From Butyrivibrio sp. (GTDB lineage Bacteria > Bacillota > Clostridia > Lachnospirales > Lachnospiraceae): a stretch of DNA of 64,000 nt. Each line of letters starts with the position of its first letter. Positions within the stretch are counted from its first letter, which is position 1. Location: contig SVFZ01000082.1 of assembly GCA_015056585.1 (NCBI GenBank), forward strand, positions 1 through 64,000, given 5' to 3'. Both the position numbers and the translations under genes were made by a program. This document shows, piece after piece, positions 30,176 through 42,500 of the stretch. Below the pieces are notes generated by a model. The model searched no databases. It was not told the origin of the DNA and saw only the letters and a program-made list of their open reading frames with translations.

Positions 30176-30216
30176 AATTAGTCCTTCCTAATCTTTTTTG
30201 ATCTGTGTCGTCTATA

Positions 30217-31374
30217 TTAGTGTCGGTAAAACTTTCTCATGGTCCCTACCTGAGAGCAGAGTGTATCAAGGAAATAATCAATTTCCTCTTTTGTGGTCAG
30301 CATCGACAGACTTATCCTGATTGTGGATTCCAAGAGGCTCTTATCAAGTCCGATTGCCTGTAATGTATCGGAAATATGCGGATTGTTGGAAGTGCAGGCA
30401 CTACCGGCCGACACATATATTCCTTTACTGCTGAGCATGTTAAGAACAGTCTCGGCTGCAAGCCCTTTTATGGAAAGAGATACAATATGAGGCGCTCCCT
30501 TTTCGCACTCCGGCCCGTTTATCCTTATGTCCGTCAACCTCTCCTTGAGAGATGAAACAAGGTATTTCTTAAGCTCATACATCTCTTTGATATGAGCATC
30601 AAAATTCTCGTAACATTTCTCTGCCGCAAGAGCCATGCCTGCAATACCCGGCACATTCTCTGTTCCTGATCTCATGCCCTTTTGCTGACCTCCGCCATAG
30701 CAGATAGGCGTAATCTTCGTACCTTTTCTGATATAAAGAAAGCCAACACCCTTAGGCCCATGAATCTTATGGCTGCTGACGGACAAAAGATCTATGTTCA
30801 TTGTCCTTGGTCTGATCAATACTTTTCCATACGCCTGAACAGCATCCACATGAAAAACAATGTCTTTGTTGATGCTCTTTATAAGCTTGCCTGCTTCCTC
30901 TATAGGCTCTATGGCTCCTATTTCATTATTTACAAACATCATGGATACAAGGATCGTATCTTCTCTGATGGCAGACTTAAGTGTATCGATATCCACAACG
31001 CCATCATTTCCAACCGGAAGATATGTTACTTCAAAGCCTTCGTTCTCAAGATGCATGGTAGCTTCCAGGATGGCAGGATGTTCGATAGCAGTTGTTATAA
31101 TATGTTTACCACGCCATGCATTTGCTTTGGCAACTCCCAGAATAGACATATTGTCCGATTCAGTTCCTCCGGAAGTAAAAATGATCTCCTGCGGATCCAC
31201 CTTAAGCGTGGAACTTATGATATCCCTTGCCATGGCAAGTCTGTTTGCGGATATCACTCCCATATGATGCACGCTGGATGCATTTCCATATTCTGTTGTC
31301 ATTACCTTTGCAACAAGTTCTGCTACTTCATCAAAAGCCCTTGTTGTAGCTGAATTATCTAAATATGCTTCCAT
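30217..31374 (-). CDS. Cysteine desulfurase (NifS/IscS-like)
   Basis: YLDNSATTRAFDEV, SVSSHKIHGPKGVGFLYIRKG, SAGSACTS. Confidence 0.94.
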   Translation of the reverse strand: MEAYLDNSATTRAFDEVAELVAKVMTTEYGNASSVHHMGVISANRLAMARDIISSTLKVDPQEIIFTSGGTESDNMSILGVAKANAWRGKHIITTAIEHPAILEATMHLENEGFEVTYLPVGNDGVVDIDTLKSAIREDTILVSMMFVNNEIGAIEPIEEAGKLIKSINKDIVFHVDAVQAYGKVLIRPRTMNIDLLSVSSHKIHGPKGVGFLYIRKGTKITPICYGGGQQKGMRSGTENVPGIAGMALAAEKCYENFDAHIKEMYELKKYLVSSLKERLTDIRINGPECEKGAPHIVSLSIKGLAAETVLNMLSSKGIYVSAGSACTSNNPHISDTLQAIGLDKSLLESTIRISLSMLTTKEEIDYFLDTLCSQVGTMRKFYRH

Positions 31375-32127
31375 TTAACTCTCCAAGTGATACATCAGCC
31401 ATGATATTATTGTGAAACCGGCTGTCTCTGTTCGTAGTATTCTCTTTCCCAATGTAATCGGTTTTATGTCATTTTCCCGGCACAAAGCTATCTCTTCTTC
31501 AGAGAATCCCCCTTCGGGTCCTATAAAAACAGCAATGTTATGTCCCGGTTTAATATTATCGATTATCTCTTTCGTAGCCTCAATTCCTTTGGCATTTTCA
31601 TAGGGAATCAGCTTAACTTCCATGCCTAAGGCAAAATCTATTGCCTGCTTCATTGTCATCGGCATAGCAACTTCAGGTATTATAGCACGCTTACTCTGCT
31701 TTGCTGCAGCCTCAGCAATAGCCTGCCATCTCTTTTGCTTGGACAAAGCCTTTTTTTCATCCAGCTTTACCACGCATCTTTTTGTGGACATGGGGATTAT
31801 CTCATAAGCCCCCAGTTCTACAGCCTTCTGAATGATTAGTTCCATCTTGTCTACCTTGGGAAGAGCCTGGAACAAATATATCTTTGAAGGCAGTTCGTTG
31901 CCTGCTTCTTCTATAAAGCACAGATTTCCGATAACAGAAGAGTCTGTTATTTCTTCTATCTCATAAAAGATTTCCTTCCCGCTGTCATCATCCCTTATGC
32001 TGACTGAAAACTGTTCACCAATATGCATCCTAAGTACATTGGCGATGTGATTGAAATCTCCGCCTGTTATCTCAACTTTTTTAAAATCAGGTGTTATTTG
32101 TGAGCTATCAACAAAAAAATGATACAT
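31375..32127 (-). CDS. rsmE: 16S rRNA m3U1498 methyltransferase RsmE
   Basis: MYHFFVDSSQI, FIGPEGGFSEEEIALC, LGKRILRTETAGF; ATG overlaps prmA TGA (TGATG). Confidence 0.94.
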   Translation of the reverse strand: MYHFFVDSSQITPDFKKVEITGGDFNHIANVLRMHIGEQFSVSIRDDDSGKEIFYEIEEITDSSVIGNLCFIEEAGNELPSKIYLFQALPKVDKMELIIQKAVELGAYEIIPMSTKRCVVKLDEKKALSKQKRWQAIAEAAAKQSKRAIIPEVAMPMTMKQAIDFALGMEVKLIPYENAKGIEATKEIIDNIKPGHNIAVFIGPEGGFSEEEIALCRENDIKPITLGKRILRTETAGFTIISWLMYHLES

Positions 32128-33164
32128 CAGTTTTTCCTCGAAGTAATCGAAACCCAATCACCCTGATGGTGAATCTCAAGTATTTCAAGCCCGGCATCAA
32201 GATGCGCCTTTTTTACCTCTTCTTCCTTGGTGTTTATAATACCAGATGTTATATAAACTCCTCCGGACTTAAGCTGATTTAATATTACAGGTGTAAGCGG
32301 TACTAAGACGTTTGCAAGGATATTTGCCACTACAATATCATACTTGTTATATCCCACTTTATCCTGTATTTCTTTATCATCAATAATATTGCCTATCATC
32401 ATATCGAACTTGTCAGATGGAATATTATTATTCTCCATGTTCTCTTTTACCGCCGGAACAGCGCACTTATCAAGGTCAGTACCCACAGCATGCTTTGCTC
32501 CGAACATAAGGGCAAGAATTGAAAGAACACCGCTGCCTGTTCCTACATCCAAAAGCTCCGTATCGGAAGTTACATATTTTTTGAGCATTCTGATGCAAAG
32601 CTGTGTGGTCTCATGCATTCCGGTTCCAAAGGCTGTACCAGGATCTATGTGAAGAACCATTTCAGCTTTCTTTATATCCTCGTCACTCTCTTTTTCCCAG
32701 GATGGGATAACAAGTATATCATCAATGTAGAACTTGTGGAAATACTGTTTCCAGTTGTTGATCCAGTCTATATCCTCAGTTACATCAATAGAGATCGTAC
32801 CATCTCCAATATCAGAAAAACTCCTGAGTTCATCAAGTTTTTCTTTGATCGCCTCTTTCATCTGTTCAGGGGTTCTCTTCTCCTTAACATACTCACCCTC
32901 GTCGTTTGCAACTTCCACAGTAAGCATATTATCATCATCTATTTCCACAAAGAAGTTAAGATAAGCAACTCCGCTCTCAATCCCGTTCTCTTTTTCCTCA
33001 GGCTCAAGCTCAGGTGCATCAATAAACATTTGCTCCTTATCTGCGGCAGAAAGAGGTGCATTATCTTCTATCTGTGCTCCCTCAAGACCGATATCCTCCA
33101 GATAGCTGATAATGATATCCTCAGACTCTTCATTTGTACGAACTCTAAATCTCATCCACTTCAT
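32127..33164 (-). CDS. prmA: Ribosomal protein L11 methyltransferase
   Basis: IDPGTAFGTGMHETTQLCIRML, LLDVGTGSGVLSILA; start chosen at MKWMRFRVRT. Confidence 0.93.
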   Translation of the reverse strand: MKWMRFRVRTNEESEDIIISYLEDIGLEGAQIEDNAPLSAADKEQMFIDAPELEPEEKENGIESGVAYLNFFVEIDDDNMLTVEVANDEGEYVKEKRTPEQMKEAIKEKLDELRSFSDIGDGTISIDVTEDIDWINNWKQYFHKFYIDDILVIPSWEKESDEDIKKAEMVLHIDPGTAFGTGMHETTQLCIRMLKKYVTSDTELLDVGTGSGVLSILALMFGAKHAVGTDLDKCAVPAVKENMENNNIPSDKFDMMIGNIIDDKEIQDKVGYNKYDIVVANILANVLVPLTPVILNQLKSGGVYITSGIINTKEEEVKKAHLDAGLEILEIHHQGDWVSITSRKN

Positions 33165-33252
33165 ATCTTGTACCCCGTATAAAAATATCCATTCATTAGT
33201 ATACAATAAATCCAGCTATGGAAGTATAGCATAATGCAAGGTCTTTGTATAT

Positions 33253-33439
33253 ATTCGCCGCTGTTGAATTTACAAAAATACGCAGTTCTTGGACGAGTAG
33301 GATGATTTACAAAATAAAAAAATCGCGGGGTGCTGACTGTTTTGAACAACGCTGAAAGGAAGCACCCCCACGATTTTGAATTTTAGTAAATCACCACGGA
33401 GACGAAAACAAGTATTTCTGTAAATCAACTGCCGCGAAT
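33253..33439. repeat. Nested ~187 bp inverted-repeat element (MITE/REP-like) between dnaJ and prmA
   Basis: Outer arms ATTCGCCGCTGTTGAATTTACAAAAATAC/GTATTTCTGTAAATCAACTGCCGCGAAT; inner arms GATTTACAAAAT..AAAATCGCGGGGTGCT/AGCACCCCCACGATTTT..ATTTTAGTAAATC. Confidence 0.7.
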
Positions 33440-33448
33440 TTAAATATA

Positions 33449-34624
33449 TTACTTGAAGAAGCCTTTCTTCTTTTTGCCGCCGCCATCATTTGGTCCCTTA
33501 TTACCGCCACCCAGTACTCTGTCAGCAGCTCCTAAAGAATCTCCGGTCTTCTCATCAAACTCCTTAAGCAGATCCTTGGCATCCTTGGAAAGCTTCTCAG
33601 GAATCTGAACAACAAGTGTCACATAGTGATCACCTCTGGTATCTTTATCTCTCAGAGAAGGAACACCTTTACCGCGAAGTCTGACTCTTGTATCAGTCTG
33701 TGTTCCGGCCTTGACATCATATGCTACTTTTCCGTCTACAGTATCTATAATGACTGTTCCGCCTAAAGCTGCTATAGCAAATGACATCGGAACAACTGAA
33801 TAGATATCATAGCCCTCTCGCTGGAAGATAGGATGATCTGAAACTATAACCTCTACCAAAAGGTCTCCTCTTGGTCCGCCGTTAGTTCCCGGTTCACCCT
33901 TATCACGTATTCTTACGCTCTGCCCATTATCAATTCCTGCAGGAATTGTAACTTTAATCTTCTTCCTGCTGGCAATATATCCTGTTCCGTGGCAGTCTGC
34001 GCACTTTTCCTTGATAACCTTACCTGTTCCGCCACATTCAGGACAAGTCTGAACATTACGAACAGTACCAAAGAATGACTGCTGAGTATAAACAATCTGA
34101 CCTTTTCCGCCGCACTTGGTACAAGTCTGCGCTGAAGTTCCGGGCTTGGCTCCTGTTCCATGGCAGGTTGGGCATGGATCTTTTATCGTAAGTTCAAGTT
34201 CTTTCTCACAGCCAAATACAGCCTCGAGGAACGTAATTCTTACACTGGCTCTGATATTAGCTCCCTTTGAAGGGCCAGATCTTGCACCACCTCTGGATCT
34301 TCCGCCTCCAAAGAAATCTCCGAAAATGTCTCCGAAAATATCTCCGAAGTCAGCACCATTAAAGTCAAAGCCGCCAAATCCACCGGCGCCTCCATCGAAT
34401 GCAGCATGGCCAAACTGATCATACTGTCTCTTCTTCTCAGGGTCGCTAAGAACTGCGTAAGCTTCTGAAGCCTCTTTGAACTTATCAGCTGCATTCTGAT
34501 CCCCGGGATTCATATCCGGATGATATTTCTTAGCTAAAGCTCTGTATGCTTTTTTTATTTCTTCCTCAGTGGCGCTTTTGCTTACACCAAGGACCTCATA
34601 GTAGTCGCGTTTCTGTTCTGCCAT
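33449..34624 (-). CDS. dnaJ: Molecular chaperone DnaJ
   Basis: [35 protein letters not shown]-rich, four CxxCxGxG repeats. Confidence 0.98.
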   Translation of the reverse strand: MAEQKRDYYEVLGVSKSATEEEIKKAYRALAKKYHPDMNPGDQNAADKFKEASEAYAVLSDPEKKRQYDQFGHAAFDGGAGGFGGFDFNGADFGDIFGDIFGDFFGGGRSRGGARSGPSKGANIRASVRITFLEAVFGCEKELELTIKDPCPTCHGTGAKPGTSAQTCTKCGGKGQIVYTQQSFFGTVRNVQTCPECGGTGKVIKEKCADCHGTGYIASRKKIKVTIPAGIDNGQSVRIRDKGEPGTNGGPRGDLLVEVIVSDHPIFQREGYDIYSVVPMSFAIAALGGTVIIDTVDGKVAYDVKAGTQTDTRVRLRGKGVPSLRDKDTRGDHYVTLVVQIPEKLSKDAKDLLKEFDEKTGDSLGAADRVLGGGNKGPNDGGGKKKKGFFK

Positions 34625-34644
34625 AGATATTCCTCATGTTCTCC

Positions 34645-34812
34645 GTGATATACGCCTTGCTCCGCTATCGCTCCCGCAACGCTACAGACATTCAGAAATC
34701 GATCCGCTCATTCTTCGCGTATCTTTTTTCCTCATGTCTGTTCGGTCTTCATGGTCATAGGCTGCATTGTGTAAACACAGCAGCCTATGACTTTGAATCC
34801 CTATATCACTCA
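34645..34812. repeat. Palindromic intergenic element between dnaK and dnaJ bounded by GTGATATA/TATATCAC
   Basis: 8-bp perfect terminal inverted repeat; internal TCATAGGCTGC/GCAGCCTATGA hairpin (34755-34790). Confidence 0.55.
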
Positions 34813-36711
<1,899 letters not shown>

Positions 36712-36774
36712 TTATCTGTTATTACTGTAATCTACTCTATTACTATATGGATTGCTGCGAATAAAAAAGCAATC

Positions 36775-37482
36775 TCACTGTGAAACAGCAACCATGCTAT
36801 GTCTAAGCACGTTGTCGTGGAACATATATCCCTTTTGAAGTTCCTGTGCAACTATTCCTGATTCGTATTCCTTACTCTCAACCTGCATTACTGCGTTGTG
36901 AAGATTAGGATCGAACTCTTTTCCCACAGCTTCAATCGGGGTTACTCCAAGATCCTCAACTTCTTTTAAAAGCTGTTTGTAAATCTTGTTCATGCCGTCT
37001 GCAAAAGCTCCGTCCTTTTCAGCTTCCGGAACTGCTGCAAGTCCTCTTTCAAAATTGTCTATAACAGGAAGAAGTTTTGCTAAAACATTGCTCTGGCCCT
37101 GTTCAAACATCTGAGCCTTTTCCTTTTCTGTTCTCTTCCTGAAGTTCTCGAACTCAGCCATCTGTCTCATTACTCTGTCGTTGAGTTCGTCAACTTTTTC
37201 TTTAAGGGGATCTTTCTTGTCTTTCTTGCCGAAAATTCCCTTTTTCTTAGGAGCTTCTTCTCCTTCTGCAGGAGCTTCACTGTCGGAAGTCTCTGCATTC
37301 TCAGAAGCAGCATTTTCTTCCTCAGCCTTCTCCTTTGCTTTTTCATCAGCTTTTTCGCCCTCGGTCTGCTCCTGCTCCTTAGCTTTATCGGCAGCCTCCT
37401 GCTCAAGCTCTTCCATTATGTTCTCAAGGACCTCTTTGTCCTTCTCACTGACTTTCTTTTTTTCCTTGTTTGTACTACTCAA
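36775..37482 (-). CDS. grpE: Nucleotide exchange factor GrpE with acidic N-terminal extension
   Basis: FENFRKRTEKEKAQMFEQG...EFDPNLHNAVMQVES...GYMFHDNVLRHSMVAVSQ. Confidence 0.95.
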   Translation of the reverse strand: MSSTNKEKKKVSEKDKEVLENIMEELEQEAADKAKEQEQTEGEKADEKAKEKAEEENAASENAETSDSEAPAEGEEAPKKKGIFGKKDKKDPLKEKVDELNDRVMRQMAEFENFRKRTEKEKAQMFEQGQSNVLAKLLPVIDNFERGLAAVPEAEKDGAFADGMNKIYKQLLKEVEDLGVTPIEAVGKEFDPNLHNAVMQVESKEYESGIVAQELQKGYMFHDNVLRHSMVAVSQ

Positions 37483-37539
37483 AACTATTGCCTCCTAATT
37501 GGAAATTACATATATATCAAGCCTGCGTATCAAAACGCG

Positions 37540-38571
37540 CTAATTCTTCTTGTAAAGATCATCAAGCGCATGCCTCATATTCTTCAGAGTACTGATTACC
37601 TTGTCATAATCCATTCTCTTGGGTCCTATGATGCCTACCGTACCCTTCATTCCGTCGCCAAGCTCGTAAGTTGCTGTTACAACGCTGCAATCCTTCATGG
37701 CCTGGACAGGTGTCTCATTGCCGATATAGACCTGAATTCCTGTCTCCTCTCCATCTGCTGAAAGTGTATCCTCAACTATGCTGGAAAGATCTTTTGTGTC
37801 CTCAAAGGTACTGATCAGCTCGCTTGCCTTGGCAGAATCTGTAAGCTCCGGGTACTTGAAAATATTCATTGTACCACTGGTATAAATCTGCAGATCATCG
37901 TCTGCCGTAATAGACTCTGCTGCCGCATCTATCACATTCCCTATGATTTCGCTGTGGATGCCTGCCTCCTGCTTGACCGCTGCAATAAGTCCAAGATTGA
38001 TATCTTCAACTGCAAGACCGTCAAGTCTGGTATTCATCAGAATATTAAGTTTAAGCATCGTAGCGTCATCCAGAACTTCTTCCACAGGGATTATTTTATT
38101 CTTGATAACGTTTCCTTCTATAACTATAGTTGCCAGAAGATGTTCATCATCAACCTTGGATATCTGAATGAACTTAAGCTTGTTCTTCCGAAGCTGCGGA
38201 GCAGAGATCATGGTTGCATAATTGGTATCAACTGCCAGTGTCTTGGCAACCTGCTTGAGAAGGTTCTCAAGTTTCTCCTCCTTGTCAAGGAGCATCTCCT
38301 TCATGTTCTCAAGCTTCTCTTCCTTGTCCCTTAGCATCTCATCAACATATACCCTGTATCCCTGATCTGAAGGAATACGTCCTGCTGATGTATGTGGCTG
38401 GATAATTAGCCCCATCTCTTCAAGATCTGCCATTTCATTTCTGATAGTGGCGGAACTAAGGTTAATTTCCGGATCCTTGGAAATCGTACGACTTCCTACA
38501 GGTTCTCCCGTTTCCAGATAATTCTTAACTATAGCATGAAGAATTTTTCTTTTTCTTTCATCTAATTCCAT
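37540..38571 (-). CDS. hrcA: Heat-inducible transcription repressor HrcA
   Basis: LDERKRKILHAIVKNYLETGEPVGSRTI...LSSATIRNEMADLEEMGLI. Confidence 0.97.
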   Translation of the reverse strand: MELDERKRKILHAIVKNYLETGEPVGSRTISKDPEINLSSATIRNEMADLEEMGLIIQPHTSAGRIPSDQGYRVYVDEMLRDKEEKLENMKEMLLDKEEKLENLLKQVAKTLAVDTNYATMISAPQLRKNKLKFIQISKVDDEHLLATIVIEGNVIKNKIIPVEEVLDDATMLKLNILMNTRLDGLAVEDINLGLIAAVKQEAGIHSEIIGNVIDAAAESITADDDLQIYTSGTMNIFKYPELTDSAKASELISTFEDTKDLSSIVEDTLSADGEETGIQVYIGNETPVQAMKDCSVVTATYELGDGMKGTVGIIGPKRMDYDKVISTLKNMRHALDDLYKKN

Positions 38572-38630
38572 GTTGCCCTTCCTCTGTATTCACCGGTTTA
38601 AATTCATTGGAATGGTACTTTTTTGGAGTG

Positions 38631-38657
38631 TTAGCACTCGACTGTATCGAGTGCTAA
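38631..38657 (-). promoter_or_regulatory. CIRCE operator (HrcA binding site)
   Basis: Perfect TTAGCACTC-N9-GAGTGCTAA upstream of hrcA. Confidence 0.97.
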
Positions 38658-38672
38658 CATCTTCTGTATCAT

Positions 38673-38701
38673 AAAATAACACTCATGAATGACCTTGTCA
38701 A
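38673..38701 (-). promoter_or_regulatory. Putative sigmaA promoter of hrcA operon
   Basis: Minus strand TTGACA-N17-TATTTT just upstream of CIRCE. Confidence 0.65.
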
Positions 38702-38735
38702 CCATGCAATTGTAAAATATCTATGAAACAATAAA

Positions 38736-38759
38736 GGAGCCCGCAAATATGCGGGCTCC
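38736..38759 (-). terminator. Intrinsic terminator of cohesin-like gene
   Basis: GGAGCCCGCA-TATT-TGCGGGCTCC followed by TTTATTG on the minus strand. Confidence 0.9.
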
Positions 38760-38789
38760 CGTCGATTATGATTTAAAAGATATTTGGAA

Positions 38790-39596
38790 TCAGCCAAACC
38801 ATCCAAAGAACTTTCTTATTGTGCCTGATACAGGCTCTGAAGGCTCAGAAACAATTCTTTCATTACCAACCTTCTGATAAGAAGCTACCTTATAATAGTA
38901 CTTGGTATTGTTCTTTACATAAAGATCAAGGTTAAATGTTAAAGTAGTCTCCCAAAGTTCCTTGTAATTGTCGTCTGTCCCTTCGCTACGGTATAAAATG
39001 TAACCGTCTGCGTTAGGATCACCCTTCCAGCTAAGGTTGAAGGAAATGAGTCCCTGACCAAGTCTAAGCCTTGTAGGAGTCTTAGGAAGCGGTCTTCCGA
39101 CATTAACAGTATCCTCTAATGTCACATCTGAAATAACACTTTGGTCTTCATTATTAATACCAAATATTGTTGTCTTTACAGTTGTGTTCAGATTCTTTGC
39201 AGCACTTACCTTAAAGTTCATGGTAAGCACTCTTCCGCTTACACTCTTTGGCCTGTCATTGACAAATGCATATGCGATTCCTGTGCTATCGCCATTGCTG
39301 TAGTTTCTGTTGATATCAAACTCGCTAAAATGAAACCCTTCAGATTCACTTACAAGTGTGAGCACTTCCGGATCATATTCTACTGCAATTCTGCCGTCTG
39401 TCGCTTTTACCTTATCAAGACTGAGCTTATAGGTTACCTTCTGGTTCTTTCCGGTTCCTGATACAGTAACTGTTGTATGAGCAGGTGCATTATCTGCTGC
39501 TAAGGCCTTTGGCGCCGGTGCTGCGACAAAAAGGGCAAGCGCTGTCAATCCGAGAACGAATGCTCTTTTCATATTCTTAATCATCATTCTCTCCTC
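38790..39596 (-). CDS. Secreted cohesin-like / fibronectin type III protein
   Basis: Signal peptide (MKRAFVLGLTALALFVAAPAPKALA); GRIAVEYDPEVLTLVSESEG...GRVLTMNFKVSAAKN cohesin-like; FN3 ADGYILYRSEGTDDNYKELWETT; start approximate, overlaps subtilase stop. Confidence 0.7.
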   Translation of the reverse strand, partial: EERMMIKNMKRAFVLGLTALALFVAAPAPKALAADNAPAHTTVTVSGTGKNQKVTYKLSLDKVKATDGRIAVEYDPEVLTLVSESEGFHFSEFDINRNYSNGDSTGIAYAFVNDRPKSVSGRVLTMNFKVSAAKNLNTTVKTTIFGINNEDQSVISDVTLEDTVNVGRPLPKTPTRLRLGQGLISFNLSWKGDPNADGYILYRSEGTDDNYKELWETTLTFNLDLYVKNNTKYYYKVASYQKVGNERIVSEPSEPVSGTIRKFFGWFG

Positions 39597-42500
39597 CTGA
39601 TACGTCTTCTGCTGGTGCATCAGAAGATGCCTCCCGGCCGGCTTCTGAATTATCTGCACTGCTGTCATTTGCAGCTTCGTCTTCTGATCCCGCTTCAGAG
39701 CTTGCTTCTGATGCAGCTTCTGAAGCTTCTGCTGCTGTCTCGTCCTGAGACTTCTTATCTTCTTTAACTTCTTCTGTTGCTTCTTTTACTTCCTCTGTTA
39801 CTTCTTCAGTAGCAGCATCCTTTTCAGCTTCTACAGCTTCCACTGAGCTCTTTTCTGCTGAAGCATCTTCTGCAGTTTCGTCAGATTCTTTTTTCTCATC
39901 ATCCTTTACTGCACTCTTTTTATCATCCTTCAAAACGCTCTTCTTATCATCTTTTACAGCCTGCTCTTCATCGGCTCCGGTCTTGCTGTTTGAAGGTCTG
40001 CCGACAACAGTAACATTTACCTGAGCTGAAAGGTTGTTGCCCTTCTTATCGGTAGCAAGTGTAGTAACAGTAATAACTGCCGTTCCTTCCTTCTTACCAA
40101 GAACAGTTCCGGACTGTGAAACTGCAGCAACATCAGGATCTGAAGACTCCCAAGCTACAGCATCATAGCCTTCTGCAAGCCACTTAGGAGATACAGTAGC
40201 CTTGATCTGTGCTGTTCTTCCAACTGTAACTTCAAGTTCCTGCTTATCAACTGTTATATCAGTAACAAACTTAGTATCAGCATGTCCTGTGTTGTTGAAG
40301 CGATATACTGAAGCATTTCCTGCATAGTCGAATACTTCTACATAGAATACATCCTCAGGAGCATCAATTGTTACAACAGCATCCTGATCCTTTGTCTCCT
40401 GGTTAACAGCATATCTTCCAAGGATAGTGCTCTTATCGTTAGCAATTACAAGTACTGCAGCTGTGTATCTGTTGTCGTATACTGTGATGTCATATTTGCC
40501 TTCTGCTGCCTTTGCTGCATCTGCGATAACCGGCTTAGTGTTATCAATAGCCATAGGTGTTGTGAGATACAGGCCCTTACCATCAAGAGTCTTTGGATCT
40601 TCTACATTATCGTAATAGCTTGGAACTGCCTCAAGTGTGATCTCTACTTCAGTTCCATCCTCAAGAGGATTGCCCTTGGCATCTGTTCCTGCCCAGTTAA
40701 GATCCTGCCACTGAATGTAGTTTTTCCACTGTCCTTCATATACGAAGGAAGCGTAGTTCTCATATTCAACGTTCTCAAAGTATACCTCACCGGTATTCTT
40801 ATCTGAAATTGTTATGATTACTCTGTTAGCATTTCTGATAAGTGAATAGTACTGTGATCCGAGTACTGTGCCATTCAAAGAACTGATGGCATTTCTGTCC
40901 TCAATATACTTTGCATCATCTGCAAACAGGTTTGGAATGAAATAGTTCTCATTTGCTGAACCCATAGGATAAACTGAGAGGAAGTTAGTCTCACTAAGTC
41001 CTACATAAGTCTGTCCATCGTAGTTCGGGTCATGTACATACTGCATGAAGTCAAACGGCTCATACATTGAAGAATCCATCCAGCTTCCGTAGAATGCAAG
41101 GAAAGGAATTGAAAGATCAACATTACCCTTTGCATAAATGAATCCATCTACATACATACCGTTTTCGAAGCCTGAGAGATAATTTCTGTCGTCTTCTGAA
41201 AGGTTTACATTAACATCAATTGTTGTAACGTCATTTACTCTTACAACTGTAAGTCCAAGGTTGGCAACATCTGCTGCTCCCCTTATCTGCTTGCCAAAAA
41301 GATATACATCCTTTGTATTAACAACTCCGTCCTTGTTAAGATCGAAGTATTCATCATGCTCGTCAACAATAGGAAGCTCAACTGAGCCGTTCACTGCTGA
41401 AAGGAACTGGCTTCTGTCGCTGAGATCTACTGCGCCGTCGTTGTTAAGGTCATAAACAAGTGCTGTATCACTTGCAGAAAGAGATACTGAAGGATTGAGC
41501 TGATGAGATGTTCCGTAGAAATACTTAAATCCATCCTGCTCATAGAGCTGTTCTGTTAATACTGAAGAATCAAGAACAAAGAACTGCTCTTTATCTGTAA
41601 GGTTGTGGATATCAAATGAGAAGCTGTAATTACCTGATCTTGAAGGATCATCTCCCAGTGTGATCTTAACCTTACCGTCGTTTCCTTCCTTGCCGCCTAC
41701 AAGAATATAAGCAGGAGATGTTACTGCATTATAAACATTTGCAAGGCCAGCGCCCTGTGATCTTGGTGAATACTCAAGTCCCTCAGGATCATTGTCCTCA
41801 CGAAGGGGAATAGCTGTACTCATCAAAAGAGTCTGTGCAAGAGTTCTTACAGAGAGACCTTCTTTATTTGCAAGGTCATTCTCGCGGATGTACTGCTCAA
41901 CAAGCGCACTCTGTCCTGCAATTGAAGGAGCTGCCATGGAAGTACCCGATTCAACACCGTAAGTGCCATTGTTAAGTGTTGAGTAGATGTTTCCACCCGG
42001 GGCTGTGATTTCAGGCTTAAGGTCAAGAGTTCCGGGAACACCGTAAGATGAGAATGTGCTCATTGTATATCCGTCAGGAACATCTGTCTTAAGACCAACC
42101 TTGGCAGAAACAGTAACTGTACCTTCATATGTTGTCTCTGAAGTCTGCTCAGCACCTGCAAGAATGCTCTGAGCATCAGCTAAGGTAATTGATACACATG
42201 GAATCGTTGCTGTACTGTCAGCAAGAAGCATTCCGATTGTACCGGGCTGGTTATTGTAAACAACGCAAGCTACTGCTCCGGCAGCTTCAGCATTCTGGTG
42301 CTTTTCAACGAATGTGATAGATCCACGTGATACCATAACGATCTTGCCCTGAACATCAACACCTTCGTAATCATCGGCAAGTCCAAGACCGTCTATAAGT
42401 ACGAAAGGATACTGTGTTCCGTTGCCGTCTGCTGAAGTATCAAGTGTCTTGAACAGATCTGCATGGCTCTCGCTTCCATCTGAATAGAAGATTTTCTTTC

